Of a stretch of DNA of 7,538 nt, positions 5,879 through 7,538 are shown in pieces. Below the pieces are notes generated by a model. It saw only the letters and a program-made list of their open reading frames with translations. It ran no database searches and was not told where the DNA came from. Source of the stretch: an uncultured Spirochaetaceae bacterium (GTDB lineage: Bacteria; Spirochaetota; Spirochaetia; Treponematales; Treponemataceae); the NCBI GenBank assembly GCA_902773215.1, contig CACYDQ010000007.1:1-7538 (forward strand), given 5' to 3'. Every line of letters begins with the position of its first letter. Position 1 is the first letter of the stretch. Made by a program: the position numbers and the translations under genes.

Positions 5879-7381
5879 TTACCGTTCGCTGTTCTTGAAC
5901 TGGGTGGCCATCTTCTCGCTCAGCTCCTTGACCTGCACCTCGTCGGTGATGGAGAAGAGCTTGAGCTCGTCGCTCTCGAAGTTGGACCAGTCGATGATGC
6001 CCTCGCTGTAGTGGGCGAGCAGGTCGGCGAAGTGAATCAGGCAGGTCAGCTTCTTGTGCTCGTCCTTCGCGGAGGCCGTGTCGTGGTGGCAACGGATGAC
6101 CTCGACGATGGCCTCGGGGAAGTTCCACTTCTTGGCGACCAGCGCGCCGACCTCGCCGTGGTTCACGCCCGCAACCATGCGCTCGAAGAGATCCGGGCTT
6201 ATCTCCTTCTCCGCGCAAAGCTTTCCCATCTTCTCGTAAATGTCAGCCGTCGCCGTGACGAAGATGATTTTTCCCATGTCATGCAGGAGACCGCAGACGT
6301 AGCTGTCTTCGACCAGGTGCTTGTCCTCCGGGGCACGGAAATACGAGCGGGCAAGCGTGTAGGCGTAGAAGGCAACCCGGTAGGAGTGATCCCAGAGGGC
6401 CCTCTTCTTGGGGTCGGACTCGACCATCAGGGCCTGCATGGACCCGACGGAGAAAAGGAGGTTACGGATCCCGCGTATGCCCGTGAACTTGACCGCCTCG
6501 TCAATGCTGGAGCAGGGGGTGCCGAGCGCGAAGGCCGCGGAGTTGACCAGCTTGAGCAGCTCGCCGGTCAGCGACACGTCGTTGGAAATCTTCCGGGCAA
6601 TGTCGGTCATGCTGGAGTCCGGGTCGTTTATCAGGCGGTTTATCGCGTTGATGTTCTCCGGGAACTCCGGCAGCCCCTCGATGAGGTCGACGAACTTCTT
6701 GGACAAGGAGTTGAACGCCTCCATGCTCTTCTTGCTGAAGGGCAGGATAAGGCGGGTTATCGTCTCGCCGTTCTCGCTGATGACCTGGTAGTTCTCCTCG
6801 GTGAGGCCGATTTTCTTGAGCATCAGGACCATCATCGTCAGTCCCAGGCCAGCGCCCTCGGACTCGTCGAGCATCGCGGCCATGCCCTCCTCAAGGCTGT
6901 CGAACATCGTCGCCCGGGTTATCTTGTCATGGATTCTCTTGTACTCGGTGACATTCAGCTCGCACTTGTTGCGGGTCTCAAGCTTTATCTTGTTGTTGGC
7001 GGCCTGAAGGGTAATCTTGATGTAAAGGCCCTTGTTCTTCTGGAGTTCCAGCCAGAACTTCTGGTTGTTCAAAGTCTCGGTCTTGAACTCCTCCATCCCC
7101 TTCTTGTAGTCCTCGGGGTCGTTCAGGTCCAGGCCCTTGTCCTCAAAGTAGACCCGCTTGGTGTTCGCCTTCTTACCGTTGTTCGCCAGCTCCTTCATGC
7201 AGAAGGAGAGGGTCTCGGTCATCTGCTGCTGGTTCAGCTCTTTCAGGAAGACGCGGATGACCTCATCGACATAGGCCTCCACCTTCCGGGGAAAGGTGTA
7301 GGTCGTCAGAACAAGCGGAACGCCGGACTTTATGGCGTTCCGTATCATGTCAATATTTACCGGGATGCTTGACTTAGCCAT
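5879..7381 (-). CDS. GHKL-like ATPase domain fused to HDOD domain; signalling protein
   Basis: A 500-residue cytosolic protein with no signal peptide or membrane segment. The N-terminal half (about 1-215) resembles a histidine-kinase-type ATPase: an N-box-like ELANNGKKANTK (64-75) and a G-box-like DESEGAGLGL (172-181) with a following helix and strand, but no phospho-accepting H-box helix or sensor domain is evident. Residues about 220-470 form an HDOD domain (LPEFPENINAINRLINDP, then SLTGELLKLVNSAAF). It keeps HD-type metal-ligand candidates His332, His367-Asp368 (GLLHDMGK), His408 (NHGEVG), His432-His433-Asp434 and Asp453. HDOD proteins generally act in bacterial signalling and regulation; the role of this one is unknown. 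AAGGAAAG (7385-7392) is the ribosome binding site for the chosen start. It lies 32 bases after the next gene upstream, probably in one operon; no clear terminator follows it. I associate this architecture with spirochaetes, from memory. Confidence 0.88.
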   Translation of the reverse strand: MAKSSIPVNIDMIRNAIKSGVPLVLTTYTFPRKVEAYVDEVIRVFLKELNQQQMTETLSFCMKELANNGKKANTKRVYFEDKGLDLNDPEDYKKGMEEFKTETLNNQKFWLELQKNKGLYIKITLQAANNKIKLETRNKCELNVTEYKRIHDKITRATMFDSLEEGMAAMLDESEGAGLGLTMMVLMLKKIGLTEENYQVISENGETITRLILPFSKKSMEAFNSLSKKFVDLIEGLPEFPENINAINRLINDPDSSMTDIARKISNDVSLTGELLKLVNSAAFALGTPCSSIDEAVKFTGIRGIRNLLFSVGSMQALMVESDPKKRALWDHSYRVAFYAYTLARSYFRAPEDKHLVEDSYVCGLLHDMGKIIFVTATADIYEKMGKLCAEKEISPDLFERMVAGVNHGEVGALVAKKWNFPEAIVEVIRCHHDTASAKDEHKKLTCLIHFADLLAHYSEGIIDWSNFESDELKLFSITDEVQVKELSEKMATQFKNSER

Positions 7382-7413
7382 ACACTTTCCTTATCGGCAA
7401 ATCTAAAGCTGGC

Positions 7414-7538
7414 TTACAGCTTGTCTATGAGCATGGAGCACTTGCCCGACGGTATGGGGAGGGTCTTCCGCTTCTTGTTCAGTATGTCAATCGTGAAGTA
7501 ATAGAGCTTCTCGCTTTCCATCTGGATTTCCCATCCCC
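7414..7538 (-). CDS. Unrecognised protein, C-terminal 41 codons
   Basis: The reading frame enters from the right edge and stops at TAA (7414-7416). The visible tail starts GWEIQMESEKLYYFTIDIL and ends KCSMLIDKL; it is basic in the middle (NKKRK) and has no motif I recognise. Coding is supported by the codon bias (many codons ending in C or G), by the lack of stops, and by its position 32 bases ahead of the GHKL/HDOD gene, whose ribosome binding site lies in the gap. A 6-bp inverted repeat, AAGCTG/CAGCTT (7406-7411/7417-7422), spans the stop codon without a T tract. The two genes probably share a transcript. Function cannot be assigned. Confidence 0.65.
   Translation of the reverse strand, partial: GWEIQMESEKLYYFTIDILNKKRKTLPIPSGKCSMLIDKL

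Noticed and set aside
6011..7372. 453-residue + strand open frame opposite the HDOD gene
   Set aside because: It mirrors the codon bias of the HDOD gene (repeated Val/Leu/Gly/Asp), has no ribosome binding site or family motif, and the minus-strand protein is convincing.

Overview
The window looks like ordinary chromosomal DNA from a GC-rich bacterium, most likely a spirochaete of the Treponema type. That assignment is inferred from protein character. DnaX begins MAYEVTATRRRPQRF rather than with the usual YRKxRP opening, and the large protein at the right-hand end is a GHKL-like/HDOD fusion of a style I associate with treponemes. No database search was possible. Both strands are densely coding, there is no gene-free stretch over 300 bases, and I see no insertion sequence, CRISPR array or phage gene.

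Layout, left to right. (1) The 3' end of a MalG-type sugar ABC transporter permease is followed 8 bases later by a LacI-family regulator, both on +; this is the tail of a carbohydrate uptake operon with its probable regulator. (2) On -, converging on it, lies the block dnaX - ebfC (ybaB) - recR: clamp-loader subunit, nucleoid-associated protein and recombination mediator. recR starts 2 bases after ebfC ends, and ebfC has its own good promoter and ribosome binding site in the dnaX-ebfC gap. (3) dnaX and a MATE-family multidrug transporter gene diverge from a 78-base gap that holds two back-to-back promoter-like sequences. (4) A strong bidirectional terminator after the MATE gene also ends a tRNA-Pro(GGG) gene on -, which has a convincing promoter of its own. 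(5) Further right on - are a 500-residue protein joining a histidine-kinase-like ATPase domain to an HDOD domain, and the last 41 codons of an unrecognised upstream gene.

The most unusual feature is inside dnaX. The linker-coding stretch (about 2822-3064) has codon use unlike the rest of the gene and contains four inverted repeats, one a perfect 10-bp stem. At its upstream edge is an in-frame C CCT TTT heptamer, then a 6-base spacer, then an all-GC hairpin. A -1 slip there meets TGA after one codon and would give a 415-residue protein containing only domains I-III. This is the same layout as the E. coli tau/gamma frameshift, but with a different slippery sequence. It may be a real gamma-producing site, or a by-product of a palindromic repeat inserted in the gene. 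Otherwise the window holds well-known families, and I do not see a wholly new multi-gene system.
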